Positions 17,321-26,562 are shown, numbered from the stretch's first letter. The stretch: DNA of 64,000 nt from Paraburkholderia hiiakae (GCF_904848665.1 NZ_CAJHCQ010000001.1:1-64000), one strand, 5' to 3'. Notes: generated from the sequence alone by a model not told the origin. Program-made: numbers and translations.

Positions 17321-18529
17321 TCAAATCCCCAGAATCATCTGCGAGATGATGTTCTTCTGGATTTCATTCGACCCGCCATAGATCGACGTCTTGCGATAGT
17401 TGAAGTAGTACGCCGCGAGGGGCGCCGCGTCGTCATCGCCGCCTGCGGCGTGTTCGTGCTCGCCCTCGAGGAAGGCGGGATCGAACGGCGCTGCAAGCGG
17501 GCCGACCGCATCGACCATCAGCTCGGTCAGCGCCTGCTGGATCTCCGTGCCCTTGATCTTGAGCATCGACGCTTCGGGACCGGGGCCGCGTCCGTTCGAT
17601 GCGCTCGCGATCACGCGTTCGGCGGTGACTTCGAGCGCCATCAGTTCGATTTCGACGGCTGCCACACGCGCCGCGAACACGGGATCTTGCAGCAGCGGTT
17701 TGCCGTGCTTCTTCTGCTTGAGCGCGACGCCCTTGAGGAACGCCAGTTCGCGATTCGACGCGCCCACCCGCGCGATGCCCGTGCGCTCGTGACCAAGCAG
17801 ATACTTCGCGTAGGTCCAGCCGCGGTTCTCCTCGCCAACGAGATTGTCGACGGGCACCTTCACGTCTTCGAAAAATACTTCGTTGACCTCATGGTCTTCA
17901 TCGAGCGTGATGATCGGACGCACGGTGATGCCGGGCGATTTCATGTCGATGAGGAGGAACGAGATGCCTTCCTGCTTCTTGGCCGCGGGATCGGTGCGTA
18001 CGAGGCAGAACATCATGTCGGCGTGCTGGCCGAGCGTGGTCCAGGTCTTCTGGCCGTTCACGACGTAGTGATCGCCCTCACCGCTTTTGACGAGGACCGC
18101 GCGCGTGCGCAACGACGCGAGGTCGGAGCCCGAGCCCGGCTCGGAGTAGCCCTGGCACCACCAGTCTTCACCGGAAAGGATGCGCGGAAGATAGCGGCCC
18201 TTTTGCGCTTCGTTGCCGTACTTCATGAGCACGGGCGCGACCATCGAAACACCGAACGGCAGCACCGGCGGTGCGCCGATGCGACCGCACTCGGCGTCCC
18301 AGATGTGGCGTTGTGCTTCGGTCCAACCGGGGCCGCCCCATTCCTTCGGCCACGCCGGCGCGGACCAGCCCCGCGCCCCTAGCAGCTTGTGCCAGTTGGC
18401 GATGTCGTCGCGCGAGAGGCGCTTGTGGTTGAGAACCTTGTCGCGCATCGCTTGAGGCAGATTGGCCTCGAGCCAGGCGCGGATTTCGGCGCGAAATGCG
18501 TCGTCAGCGGGGGTGTAGTCCAGATCCAT
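17321..18529 (-). CDS. Acyl-CoA dehydrogenase (FadE-like)
   Basis: A 402-residue FAD-dependent acyl-CoA dehydrogenase. The middle domain shows CQGYSEPGSGSDLASL and NGQKTWTT, and the C-terminus ends in IYGGSNEIQKNIIS, typical of mycobacterial-style FadE enzymes. It contains all expected FAD contacts. It is the first gene of the minus-strand acyl-CoA quartet and oxidises an acyl-CoA to the 2-enoyl-CoA. The substrate is unknown; branched, cyclic or steroid side-chain acyl-CoAs are possible by analogy with similarly ordered operons. Confidence 0.9.
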   Translation of the reverse strand: MDLDYTPADDAFRAEIRAWLEANLPQAMRDKVLNHKRLSRDDIANWHKLLGARGWSAPAWPKEWGGPGWTEAQRHIWDAECGRIGAPPVLPFGVSMVAPVLMKYGNEAQKGRYLPRILSGEDWWCQGYSEPGSGSDLASLRTRAVLVKSGEGDHYVVNGQKTWTTLGQHADMMFCLVRTDPAAKKQEGISFLLIDMKSPGITVRPIITLDEDHEVNEVFFEDVKVPVDNLVGEENRGWTYAKYLLGHERTGIARVGASNRELAFLKGVALKQKKHGKPLLQDPVFAARVAAVEIELMALEVTAERVIASASNGRGPGPEASMLKIKGTEIQQALTELMVDAVGPLAAPFDPAFLEGEHEHAAGGDDDAAPLAAYYFNYRKTSIYGGSNEIQKNIISQMILGI

Positions 18530-18596
18530 GCGCTAAGTCTCCTGGCCGCGGCCGGTGCGAAGCGTTCCTCGCGCCGCGGCAAAGACCCGCATGTCG

Positions 18597-19031
18597 TTAT
18601 TGCAGCGGACCCTTCAGCGCGGCCGGAACCGGCAGCGGCATCACATCGATGCCTTCTTCGACGAGAGCTTGCGCATCTTCCGCAGAAGCAATTCCACGGA
18701 TGTTGCGCGACGGCGCTTCGTTGTAGTGAATGCGCCGCGCCTCCTCGGCGAAACGGTCACCTACGTTCTCCGTCTTGTCGAGGACCTCGCGGATTACACG
18801 CATCGCATGCGCTTGCCATTGCGCCGCCTGCTCGTGCGACGACGCTTTCGGCGTTTCGCTCGCGCCGGACAGGTTCAACCGGGGCGCGGACGGCAAGCGG
18901 GTCACGTGGGTGGCGCCGCACATCGGACATTCGACCAGCTTGCGGGACAGTTGCGACTCGAAATCGTCAACCGATGCGAACCAGCCTTCAAACCGATGGC
19001 CGTCTGGACACTGTAAATCGAGGACCTTCAT
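18597..19031 (-). CDS. DUF1178 family protein
   Basis: A 144-residue protein of the DUF1178 family. The N-terminus has CPDGHRFEGWF and then CPMCGATHV, a Cys-x2-Cys pair with upstream Cys/His that looks like a zinc ribbon. The rest is helical (EVLDKTENVGDRFAEEARRIHY). The function is unknown. An intrinsic terminator (19090-19116) lies between it and the upstream NUDIX gene, so it probably has its own promoter in the roughly 60-base gap. Confidence 0.85.
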   Translation of the reverse strand: MKVLDLQCPDGHRFEGWFASVDDFESQLSRKLVECPMCGATHVTRLPSAPRLNLSGASETPKASSHEQAAQWQAHAMRVIREVLDKTENVGDRFAEEARRIHYNEAPSRNIRGIASAEDAQALVEEGIDVMPLPVPAALKGPLQ

Positions 19032-19089
19032 GGGGAATCGAGGCTTGCGGTGAGTTTAGCGCAAATCGTAAATTTGTGAACGACCGTTC

Positions 19090-19116
19090 GAAAAAAATCC
19101 GGCGGCCGGCCACCGG
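19090..19116 (-). terminator. Intrinsic terminator after NUDIX gene
   Basis: On the minus strand CCGGTGG pairs with CCGCCGG around a CCGG loop (19099-19116) and is followed by ATTTTTTT (19091-19098). It ends the transcript that includes the NUDIX gene. Confidence 0.8.
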
Positions 19117-19190
19117 GGATTTTCCCGGGGGTTCGATTGTAGCGCCGCTCGGGCGCGCGCGCTGAGGGTGCTTGCGCGCGTAGAAGCGAC

Positions 19191-19215
19191 AACGGCGGCC
19201 ACGAGGGCCGCCGTT
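19191..19215. terminator. Stem-loop downstream of NUDIX gene
   Basis: AACGGCGGCC (19191-19200) and GGCCGCCGTT (19206-19215) form a perfect 10-bp stem with a 5-base loop. There is no T-run. It lies in the 3' untranslated region of the NUDIX gene and probably protects or ends the message. Confidence 0.55.
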
Positions 19216-19244
19216 GATCTGAAGGGCGATGCACGGGTAGCGTG

Positions 19245-19835
19245 TCAGCCCTGCTCTGCCTTCGCGAGCGGCCACGCGCCCGACAGCGCCTTTTCGAGCC
19301 AGAACGTACCGATGATCGTCTTCACGTCGGTGATCTTGCCGGTGCGCACCCATTCGAGCAGTTCGGGAACCGTTGCCGTGAAGGTTTCAAGAAACTCGCC
19401 GTCGTCGAGCTCCGCCGCGCCTGCGGTCAGCCCGCGCGCAAGATAGATGTCGATGAATTCGGTCGAGTACGAGATCACGGGATGGATCTGCGCGAGATAG
19501 ACGTACTCGCGCGCCGTATAGCCCGTCTCTTCCTTGAGTTCGCGGATTGCGCAGGCGAGCGCGCCTTCCTGCGGATCGAGCTTGCCGGCGGGGAATTCCG
19601 TCATCACGCGCGAGAGCGGATAGCGGTACTGGCGCTCCATCAGCACGCGGCCGTCGTCGAACAGCGGGATCACCATTACCGCGCCGGGATGCTGAACGAA
19701 CTCGCGCGTGGCGTGCTTGCCGTCTGGCAAGGCGACCGTATCGCGCTTCAGGGTAAGAAAATTACCCGCGTAGAGCGTCGTGCTTTCCACGCACGTCTCG
19801 GCGAGCGCCGGGTCGTGTTGATGATGTTCAGCCAT
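19245..19835 (-). CDS. NUDIX hydrolase, ADP-ribose pyrophosphatase type
   Basis: A 196-residue protein with a complete NUDIX box (GKLDPQEGALACAIRELKEE, ending ETGY; about residues 92-114). The family (NudF-like) hydrolyses ADP-ribose and related nucleoside diphosphate sugars to AMP and a sugar phosphate in the cytoplasm, with Mg bound by the REL-x-EE glutamates. It lies 127 bases after the complex I operon on the same strand. NADH-derived ADP-ribose clearance near a NADH-oxidising complex is an appealing but unproven link. Confidence 0.88.
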   Translation of the reverse strand: MAEHHQHDPALAETCVESTTLYAGNFLTLKRDTVALPDGKHATREFVQHPGAVMVIPLFDDGRVLMERQYRYPLSRVMTEFPAGKLDPQEGALACAIRELKEETGYTAREYVYLAQIHPVISYSTEFIDIYLARGLTAGAAELDDGEFLETFTATVPELLEWVRTGKITDVKTIIGTFWLEKALSGAWPLAKAEQG

Positions 19836-19896
19836 AGTCAGCCTCGTGGGTGCTCAGAAAAATCGGGAAGTCGCGGGCGCGCCGCAAGAAGTGAAA

Positions 19897-19956
19897 TCGG
19901 CCAGACGGCCGACCAGACTGCGAGGCGCACGGCGCGAGCCGGCCGCGGGCCGGCGA
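19897..19956 (-). terminator. Two adjacent GC-rich hairpins after the complex I operon
   Basis: Between the DUF2818 and NUDIX genes, the minus strand can form GCCGGCC/GGCCGGC (about 19938-19956) and then TCGGCC/GGCCGA (19897-19912) followed by TTTCACTT. The T content is low, so this is at best a weak terminator of the nuo transcript. Confidence 0.35.
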
Positions 19957-19962
19957 CTTGCG

Positions 19963-20265
19963 TCACGCCGGGCGGCGCTTGACTAGATATTGCCAGGTGA
20001 AGCCGGGGAACGCGAACACGACAAAAAGACTGAAGGTGATCGCATAGAACTGCCAGCCCTGGTCAAAACGGTTGCCGGCACGCGCCTCCAGCAGGAAGCC
20101 GAACGTACCGACCACAAAATACAGCACGATCATTTCAGCGATGCGAATCCACGCACTCTTCTTCGGTGCGCGAAGCGGCACGACGCCGAACAATCGCTGG
20201 TTGAAGAACGGCAGGTTGGCGCCCGCGAGCGCCAACAGCACGATGAACCAGCCCGCTGCCGACAT
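19963..20265 (-). CDS. DUF2818 family membrane protein, last gene of the nuo operon
   Basis: A 100-residue protein with about three membrane helices (residues 5-22, 41-62 and 74-92). I recognise it as DUF2818, which regularly follows nuoN in Burkholderiales. ATG 20265 shares its A with the TAA stop of nuoN (TAATG), so it is translationally coupled to complex I. Its function is not established; a lineage-specific accessory or assembly factor of complex I is the natural hypothesis. Confidence 0.85.
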   Translation of the reverse strand: MSAAGWFIVLLALAGANLPFFNQRLFGVVPLRAPKKSAWIRIAEMIVLYFVVGTFGFLLEARAGNRFDQGWQFYAITFSLFVVFAFPGFTWQYLVKRRPA

Positions 20266-21737
20266 TAGAGCGGCAGCGTATGCGTGACGGCCTGCAGGCA
20301 GATCGACATCAGCGGGCCCGGGATGATGCCTAGCACGAGCACCGCAGCGCCGTTGAGCGTGAGCAGCGCGCGGTTGCACGCATGGCTCTCGATCGGTGCT
20401 TCGTCCTGCGGTGCGTCGAAGTACATCAGCTTGACGATACGCAGGTAATAGAACGCGCCGAACAGCGACGTGATCACGGCGAGCACGGCGAGCCACGTGA
20501 GGCCCGCGTTCATGGTCGCTTCGAGCACGGCGAGCTTCGCATAGAAGCCAACCGTCGGCGGAATACCGGCGAGCGAGAACATCATGAGCATCATGACGAA
20601 CGCGAACACCGGGTTGCGCTGGTTCAGGCCCTTGAAGTCGTCGATGGTTTCCGCTTCGAAATCGCGGCGGGACAGCAGCATGACCACACCAAACGCGCCG
20701 AGCGTCGTGATGAGGTAGACGATGCTGTAGAACATGGCCGAGCTGTATGCGCTGGCCGCGCCCGTCGCCTTGTTGTCGACGATGCCGGCGAGCAGGCCGA
20801 GCAGCACGAAGCCCATGTTCGAAATGGCCGAGTACGCGAGCATACGCTTGACGTTGCGCTGCACGATACCCGTGATGTTGCCGACGATCATCGAAAGCGC
20901 TGCAAGGATGATCAGCATCTCTTGCCAGTCCACTGCCAGCGGCAGCAGGCCCATCACGAGGAAGCGCACGGCCCAGGCGAATGCCGCGACTTTCGGACCG
21001 CCGCCGGTGAGCAGCGTCATGGCCGTAGGCGCGCCTTGATAGACGTCGGGTACCCACATATGGAACGGCACCGCGCCCATCTTGAACGCCACGCCGGCGA
21101 CGATGAACACCACGCCGAACAGCAGGACGATATCGTTGATGTGACCCGAAGCCACGGCCTTGAACACTTCGTTCAACTCGAGCGAGCCGGTCGCGCCGTA
21201 CAGCATCGAGATGCCATAGAGCAGGAAACCCGAAGCGAGCGCACCCAGCACGTAGTACTTCATCGCGGCTTCGTTCGACTGCGCCGCGTTACGACGCAGT
21301 GCGATGACCGCGTAGAGCGAGAGCGACATCAGCTCGAGGCCGAGGTACAGCGTGAGGAAGTTATTGCCCGAGATCATTGTGATCTGGCCGAGCAGCGAGA
21401 ACATGCCAAGCAGGAAGAACTCGCCCCGGAACATGTCGCGGTCTTCGAGATACTTGCGCGAGTACACGATCGTGACCGCGTAGCCGAGCGTGACCACCGA
21501 CTTCATCGCGCTCGCGAACGGATCGATCACGTACATCCGCGTGAAGTAGTAGTACACGTGCGGATCGAACGCGTTCACCGCAAACCAGATACCGGCTATG
21601 ACCGTGGTCAGCAGCGCGATGAAATAGGTTGTGCGACGGCCCGAAGGGCCGGTGAACGTGTCGTTGAGCCACGCGACGACGAGGCCGGTCATCACCAGCG
21701 CGTCGGGTAGCAGAGCGTTCAAAGGGGCGTTTGGCAT
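20265..21737 (-). CDS. nuoN: NADH-quinone oxidoreductase subunit N
   Basis: A 490-residue antiporter-like membrane subunit of respiratory complex I, with about 14 membrane helices. It is homologous to Mrp-type cation antiporters and forms one of the proton channels in the membrane arm. Conserved motifs include LGLELMSLSLYAVIAL (with the key Glu), KMGAVPFHMWVPDVYQGAPT and KRMLAYSAISNMGF. The length matches the family. It follows nuoM by 24 bases and overlaps the DUF2818 gene by one base. Confidence 0.97.
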   Translation of the reverse strand: MPNAPLNALLPDALVMTGLVVAWLNDTFTGPSGRRTTYFIALLTTVIAGIWFAVNAFDPHVYYYFTRMYVIDPFASAMKSVVTLGYAVTIVYSRKYLEDRDMFRGEFFLLGMFSLLGQITMISGNNFLTLYLGLELMSLSLYAVIALRRNAAQSNEAAMKYYVLGALASGFLLYGISMLYGATGSLELNEVFKAVASGHINDIVLLFGVVFIVAGVAFKMGAVPFHMWVPDVYQGAPTAMTLLTGGGPKVAAFAWAVRFLVMGLLPLAVDWQEMLIILAALSMIVGNITGIVQRNVKRMLAYSAISNMGFVLLGLLAGIVDNKATGAASAYSSAMFYSIVYLITTLGAFGVVMLLSRRDFEAETIDDFKGLNQRNPVFAFVMMLMMFSLAGIPPTVGFYAKLAVLEATMNAGLTWLAVLAVITSLFGAFYYLRIVKLMYFDAPQDEAPIESHACNRALLTLNGAAVLVLGIIPGPLMSICLQAVTHTLPL

Positions 21738-21761
21738 GATCTTTTGTTCCTCCGCTCGGTA

Positions 21762-23261
21762 TTACTGTGACAGCGGCAGTTTCGACACTGCGACGTGGGA
21801 GAGGAGGTTTTCCACGGAGACGTGCATCACATCGGTAAAGGGCTTCGGGTAGATGCCCATGAAAAGCGTAAACAGCGCGAGCACCGCAAGCATGAAGTAT
21901 TCGCGACAGTTGATGTCCTTCAGCTCGCGAACGTGATCGTTCGCGACGGCGCCGAAGTACACCCGCTTGTACATCCACAACGTATAGGCCGCGCCCAGGA
22001 TCAGCGTGAACGCCGCCCCGAAAGCGATCCAGAAGTTGTACTGCACGGCCGCCAGAATCACCATGAATTCGCCGACGAATCCAGAGGTGCCCGGCAGGCC
22101 GCAATTGGCCATGGCGAACAGCATGACCAGCGCCGCGAACTTCGGCATGGTGTTGACCACACCGCCGTAGTCCGCGATATCGCGTGTGTGCATACGGTCG
22201 TACAGCACGCCGATGCACAGGAACATGGCGCCCGAGACAAAGCCGTGCGAAATCATCTGGATGATCCCGCCTTCCATCGCGAGCTGGCTCGACGGGCCGA
22301 ACATAAAGAAGCCGAGCGTGACGAAGCCCATGTGGGCAATCGACGAGTACGCGACCAGCTTCTTCATGTCCGCCTGCACCATCGCCACGAGGCCGATGTA
22401 GATCACGGCGATCAACGACAGCGTGATGATGATCGGCGCCAGGTAGTGACTTGCGTCCGGCGTGACCGGCAGCGAGAAACGCAGGAAACCGTACGCGCCA
22501 AGCTTGAGCATGATCGCGGCCAGCACGACCGACCCGCCCGTCGGCGCTTCGACGTGCGCGTCCGGCAACCACGTGTGGACCGGCCACATCGGCACCTTGA
22601 CGGCGAACGCGAAGAAGAACGCGATGAACAGCAAGATTTGCGGCGTCATGGCGATCTTCGCGGCCTGCCAGGAGGCGAGGTCGAAGGTCCCGGTAATACG
22701 GTACAGGTACAGCAACGCGACCAGCATGAGCAGCGAGCCGGCCAGCGTGTAGAGAAAGAACTTGAACGCTGCGTACACACGGTTCGGTCCGCCCCACACG
22801 CCGATGATGATGTACATCGGAATGAGCGTGGCTTCGAAGAAAACGTAGAACAACAGACCGTCGGCGGCGCAGAAAACGCCGATCATGATGCCCGAAAGGA
22901 TGAGGAACGACGCGTAATACTGCGCGACGTTCTTCGTGATGACCTGCCAGCCCGCGATCACGACGATCACGGTGATGAGGGCCGTGAGCACGACGAACCA
23001 CATCGCAATGCCGTCGACGCCCAGGTGATACGAAATATTGAACCGCTCGATCCAGACCGACTTCTCCTCGAACTGCAGGGAAGCGGTGGTCGTATCGAAG
23101 CCCGCAACGAGCGGAAGGGTGACGAGGAAACTAAGCACCGAACCGATGAGTGCGAGCCAGCGGTCCGCACTCGGGTTCCGACGGGAACCCACTACAAGAA
23201 CGATGATGCCGAATACGATCGGCATCCAGATCGCAATACTGAGAATCGGAGTTGCGTGCAT
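21762..23261 (-). CDS. nuoM: NADH-quinone oxidoreductase subunit M
   Basis: A 499-residue proton-pumping antiporter-like subunit of complex I. Typical motifs are FEATLIPMYIIIGVWGG (conserved Glu), KVPMWPVHTWLPDAHVEAPT and KKLVAYSSIAHMGFV (conserved Lys). The frame is open upstream, but ATG 23261 has AGGAAA nearby and gives the family length. It lies 23 bases after nuoL. Confidence 0.97.
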   Translation of the reverse strand: MHATPILSIAIWMPIVFGIIVLVVGSRRNPSADRWLALIGSVLSFLVTLPLVAGFDTTTASLQFEEKSVWIERFNISYHLGVDGIAMWFVVLTALITVIVVIAGWQVITKNVAQYYASFLILSGIMIGVFCAADGLLFYVFFEATLIPMYIIIGVWGGPNRVYAAFKFFLYTLAGSLLMLVALLYLYRITGTFDLASWQAAKIAMTPQILLFIAFFFAFAVKVPMWPVHTWLPDAHVEAPTGGSVVLAAIMLKLGAYGFLRFSLPVTPDASHYLAPIIITLSLIAVIYIGLVAMVQADMKKLVAYSSIAHMGFVTLGFFMFGPSSQLAMEGGIIQMISHGFVSGAMFLCIGVLYDRMHTRDIADYGGVVNTMPKFAALVMLFAMANCGLPGTSGFVGEFMVILAAVQYNFWIAFGAAFTLILGAAYTLWMYKRVYFGAVANDHVRELKDINCREYFMLAVLALFTLFMGIYPKPFTDVMHVSVENLLSHVAVSKLPLSQ

Positions 23262-23284
23262 GCGTTTCCTCGCCTTATTTTGCC

Positions 23285-25348
23285 TTATTTGCCGCCGAGC
23301 GTTACAAACAGGGTAAGGAGGCCAAGCATGCCAATGATCATGGCAAATGCGTAGTGGTAGATGTAGCCGGATTGCAGGAAACGAATGACAGTTGCAAACC
23401 AGCCGATAAACTTGGCGCTCCCGTTTACGACGCCATCGATCACGACGACATCGCCCTCCTTCCACAGACCGCGACCGATAGCGACTGCTCCGCGAGCGAA
23501 GACGATTTCGTTGATCTTGTCGAGGTAATACGCGTTTGCCAGCAGCTTGTAGACCGGCGAGAACGTGCGCGACACGACGGCCGGCAGATCCGGGCGCTTC
23601 ATGTAGAAGAACCACGCCACCACCACACCCGCGAGTGCGAGCCACACCGGCAGACCCGAGAACGCATGCGCGCCCATCGCGGCCCAGCCCTGGAATTCCT
23701 TGCCCATCTCCGTGAGCGCTTCGTGGTTCTCGCCAACAAAGATGACGTTCTGGAACGCCACGCCATGCGAGAAGAAGTCACCGAAGAGCAGCGGCTGGAT
23801 CGCGATCGCACCGGCGATCACCGAGGGGATCGCGAGCAGAACGAGCGGCACCCAGATGACCCACGGCGACTCGTGCGGCACATGTACGTGGTGCTCGTCG
23901 TGACCGTGGCCGTGATCGCCGTGACCGTTGTGGGCCGCATTAGCGGCTTCGATCGCCATCGGCGACTCGGGATGCTTCGGACCGCGGAAGCGCTCTTCAC
24001 CGTGGAACACGAGGAAATACATGCGGAACGAGTACAGCGCCGTCACGAACACGCTGGCAACCACTGCGAAGTAAGCGAAGCCCGAACCCGGCAGGTGCGA
24101 GAGCTTCACGGCGTCGATGATCGAGTCCTTCGAGTAGAAGCCCGAGAAGAACGGCGTGCCGATCAGCGCGAGCGAACCGACGAGCGAGGTGATCCACGTG
24201 ATGGGCATGTACTTGCGCAGACCGCCCATGTTGCGCATGTCCTGGTCATGGTGCATACCGATGATGACCGAACCCGCGCCGAGGAACAGCAGCGCCTTGA
24301 AGAATGCGTGCGTCATCAGATGGAAGATCGCGACCGGGTAAGCCGACACGCCGAGTGCGACCGTCATGTAGCCGAGCTGCGACAGCGTGGAATAAGCGAC
24401 CACCCGCTTGATGTCGTTCTGCACGATACCAAGGAAACCCATGAAGAGCGCGGTGATAGCGCCGATCACGACGATGAAGGAGAGCGCGGCTTCCGAAAGC
24501 TCGAACAGCGGCGACATACGTGCGACCATGAAGATACCGGCCGTCACCATGGTTGCCGCGTGAATCAGCGCGGAAATCGGCGTCGGGCCTTCCATCGAGT
24601 CCGGGAGCCAGACGTGCAGCGGGAACTGCGCCGACTTACCCATTGCGCCGATGAAGAGGCAGATACACGCAACGGTGAGCAGGTTCCACGAGGTGCCCGG
24701 GAACGTCAGCGCGGCAATTTCATGACCCTTCGCGAAGATGTCGTTGTAGTTCAGCGAGCCGCCGTACGCGAGCAGAAGGCCAATACCGAGCAGGAAGCCG
24801 AAGTCGCCCACGCGGTTCACGAGGAACGCCTTCATGTTCGCGTAGATGGCGCTTTCACGCTTGAAGTAGAAGCCGATCAGCAGGTACGAGACGAGACCCA
24901 CCGCTTCCCAGCCGAAGAACAGCTGCAGGAAGTTGTTGCTCATCACGAGCATCAGCATCGAGAACGTGAAGAGCGCGATGTACGAGAAGAAGCGCTGATA
25001 GCCCTCTTCTTCCGCCATGTAGCCGATCGTGTAGATGTGCACCATCAGCGACACAAAAGTCACGACGACCATCATGAGCGCCGTCAACGAGTCGATGAGG
25101 AAGCCCACTTCGAACTTCAGGCCGCCGACCGACATCCATTCGTAGACAGTCGCGTTGAAGCTCGCACCGCCCATCACGTCGAACAACGTGATGCACGAAA
25201 GCACGAATGCAATCGCGACGCCAAGAATGGTCACCGTATGCGCGCCCGCGCGCCCGACCGTTTTGCCGAACAAACCGGCAATGAGAGAACCGGCGAGAGG
25301 CGCCAGCGGGATCGCCAGCAATAAGGTTTCGTTGAGTGTTGTTGCCAT
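23285..25348 (-). CDS. nuoL: NADH-quinone oxidoreductase subunit L
   Basis: A 687-residue distal proton-pumping subunit of complex I. It has the antiporter motifs WEAVGLVSYLLIGFY, KSAQFPLHVWLPDSMEGPTP and KRVVAYSTLSQLGYM, and a long C-terminal lateral helix region. A His-rich loop near residue 475 (NGHGDHGHGHDEHHVHVPH) is noteworthy and may be exposed to the periplasm or bind metal. The gene lies 11 bases after nuoK. Confidence 0.97.
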   Translation of the reverse strand: MATTLNETLLLAIPLAPLAGSLIAGLFGKTVGRAGAHTVTILGVAIAFVLSCITLFDVMGGASFNATVYEWMSVGGLKFEVGFLIDSLTALMMVVVTFVSLMVHIYTIGYMAEEEGYQRFFSYIALFTFSMLMLVMSNNFLQLFFGWEAVGLVSYLLIGFYFKRESAIYANMKAFLVNRVGDFGFLLGIGLLLAYGGSLNYNDIFAKGHEIAALTFPGTSWNLLTVACICLFIGAMGKSAQFPLHVWLPDSMEGPTPISALIHAATMVTAGIFMVARMSPLFELSEAALSFIVVIGAITALFMGFLGIVQNDIKRVVAYSTLSQLGYMTVALGVSAYPVAIFHLMTHAFFKALLFLGAGSVIIGMHHDQDMRNMGGLRKYMPITWITSLVGSLALIGTPFFSGFYSKDSIIDAVKLSHLPGSGFAYFAVVASVFVTALYSFRMYFLVFHGEERFRGPKHPESPMAIEAANAAHNGHGDHGHGHDEHHVHVPHESPWVIWVPLVLLAIPSVIAGAIAIQPLLFGDFFSHGVAFQNVIFVGENHEALTEMGKEFQGWAAMGAHAFSGLPVWLALAGVVVAWFFYMKRPDLPAVVSRTFSPVYKLLANAYYLDKINEIVFARGAVAIGRGLWKEGDVVVIDGVVNGSAKFIGWFATVIRFLQSGYIYHYAFAMIIGMLGLLTLFVTLGGK

Positions 25349-25359
25349 AGCAGCCTGCC

Positions 25360-25665
25360 TTAGCCTTTGAGCTGATCGAGGTCCTCGACGTTGATCGTGT
25401 CGAGGCTGCGGAACAGAGTCACAAGAATAGCCAGACCAATCGCGGCTTCCGCTGCCGCAACAGTTAGCACGAAGAACACGAAAATCTGTCCGTGAACGTC
25501 ACCGAGATAATGCGAGAACGCGACGAAATTCGTGTTCACCGCCAACAGCATCAGCTCAATCGCCATCAGGATGATGATGACGTTGCGCCGATTGAGAAAA
25601 ATGCCAACGATCGAGATCGCAAAAAGGATCGCGCCGAGGACGAGGTAATGGGCCAGTGTCAGCAT
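25360..25665 (-). CDS. nuoK: NADH-quinone oxidoreductase subunit K
   Basis: A 101-residue, three-helix membrane subunit of complex I, the usual length. The conserved membrane Glu residues lie in [11 protein letters not shown] and [14 protein letters not shown] 25665 is used because it gives the family N-terminus [11 protein letters not shown] and is preceded by AGGAGCGAACC. It follows nuoJ by 17 bases. Confidence 0.97.
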
Positions 25666-25682
25666 GGTTCGCTCCTTCGCGC

Positions 25683-26387
25683 TTAGCTCTTCGTTGCCGG
25701 TGCAGCCGCGGGGGCACCAGCCGTGCCTGCCGCGGGCGCAGCCCCGGCTTCGGCTTGCGCCGGTTCTGCCGGCTCCGGCACTTCCACGACGGCCTGCATC
25801 TTCACGAGGCGCACGCGGTCCTGGCGACGCACGCTGACCTGCTTCGACACGTTCTGGCGCTTCGAGTCTTTCGGCTCGCGCACGGTCAGTGCGATGGCCG
25901 CGACAATCGCCACCAGCAGTACGAGGCCGGCGACTTCGAAGGCGAAGATGTAGTCGGTGTAGATGATCTTGCCAATCAGGTGCGCGTTCGAGATCGCGGC
26001 GGCGGCAGCTGGCGTGGTGTCGGGCACCGGCGTGGTCGTCGCGCCGTAGCCGTGCCACAGGATCAGCGCGGTTTCCACCACGATGATCGCGCCCACGATG
26101 GTCGCCACCGGGATAAAGCGCTTGAAGTCGCGGCTCAGCACGTCGACGTTGATGTCCAGCATCATCACCACGAACAGGAACAGCACCATCACTGCGCCCA
26201 CGTAGACGAGCACCAGCAGGATCGCGAGGAATTCGGCCTCGAGCAGCATCCAGATCGCGGCCGCGTTGAAGAACGCGAGCACGAGGAAGAGCGCAGACGC
26301 GACAGGATTGCGCGAAGTGATCACCTTCAGCCCTGACAGCGTGAGCAGCAGCGCGAAGATGTAGAACAGGACGGTCGTGAATTCCAT
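25683..26387 (-). CDS. nuoJ: NADH-quinone oxidoreductase subunit J
   Basis: A 234-residue membrane subunit of complex I with five predicted helices. The third carries the conserved [16 protein letters not shown] segment involved in coupling. The last 45 or so residues are an Ala/Pro/Glu-rich tail ([15 protein letters not shown]), an extension beyond the core family. ATG 26387 gives the family N-terminus [13 protein letters not shown] 175-base gap separates it from nuoI, the only long gap within nuoE-N. Confidence 0.95.
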
Positions 26388-26562
26388 GATTACTGGTTCA
26401 TCGTTGAGGCCTTCGTGAAGCGGATTGCGCGGCGCAGACTGGCGGCCAGACCAGGGGCGTCGCGCCGCGGCGGTTGGGCTGTGGACAAGCGCGGCTCGTT
26501 TGGCACACGCGTTTCCCACAGCCTGCCCGAACCGCGGGCCGATGCAGCGTCAAACTGAAAGA
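26388..26562 (-). other. nuoI-nuoJ intercistronic gap
   Basis: A 175-base GC-rich gap inside an otherwise tightly packed operon. An inverted repeat (GGCTGTGG near 26477 and CCACAGCC near 26516) could fold into a hairpin with a loop of about 30 bases. I see no gene or clear promoter. Confidence 0.4.

Noticed and set aside
23252-25324. A 690-codon plus-strand frame opposite nuoL
   Set aside because: Antisense to nuoL, of biased composition with no domain; a shadow frame.
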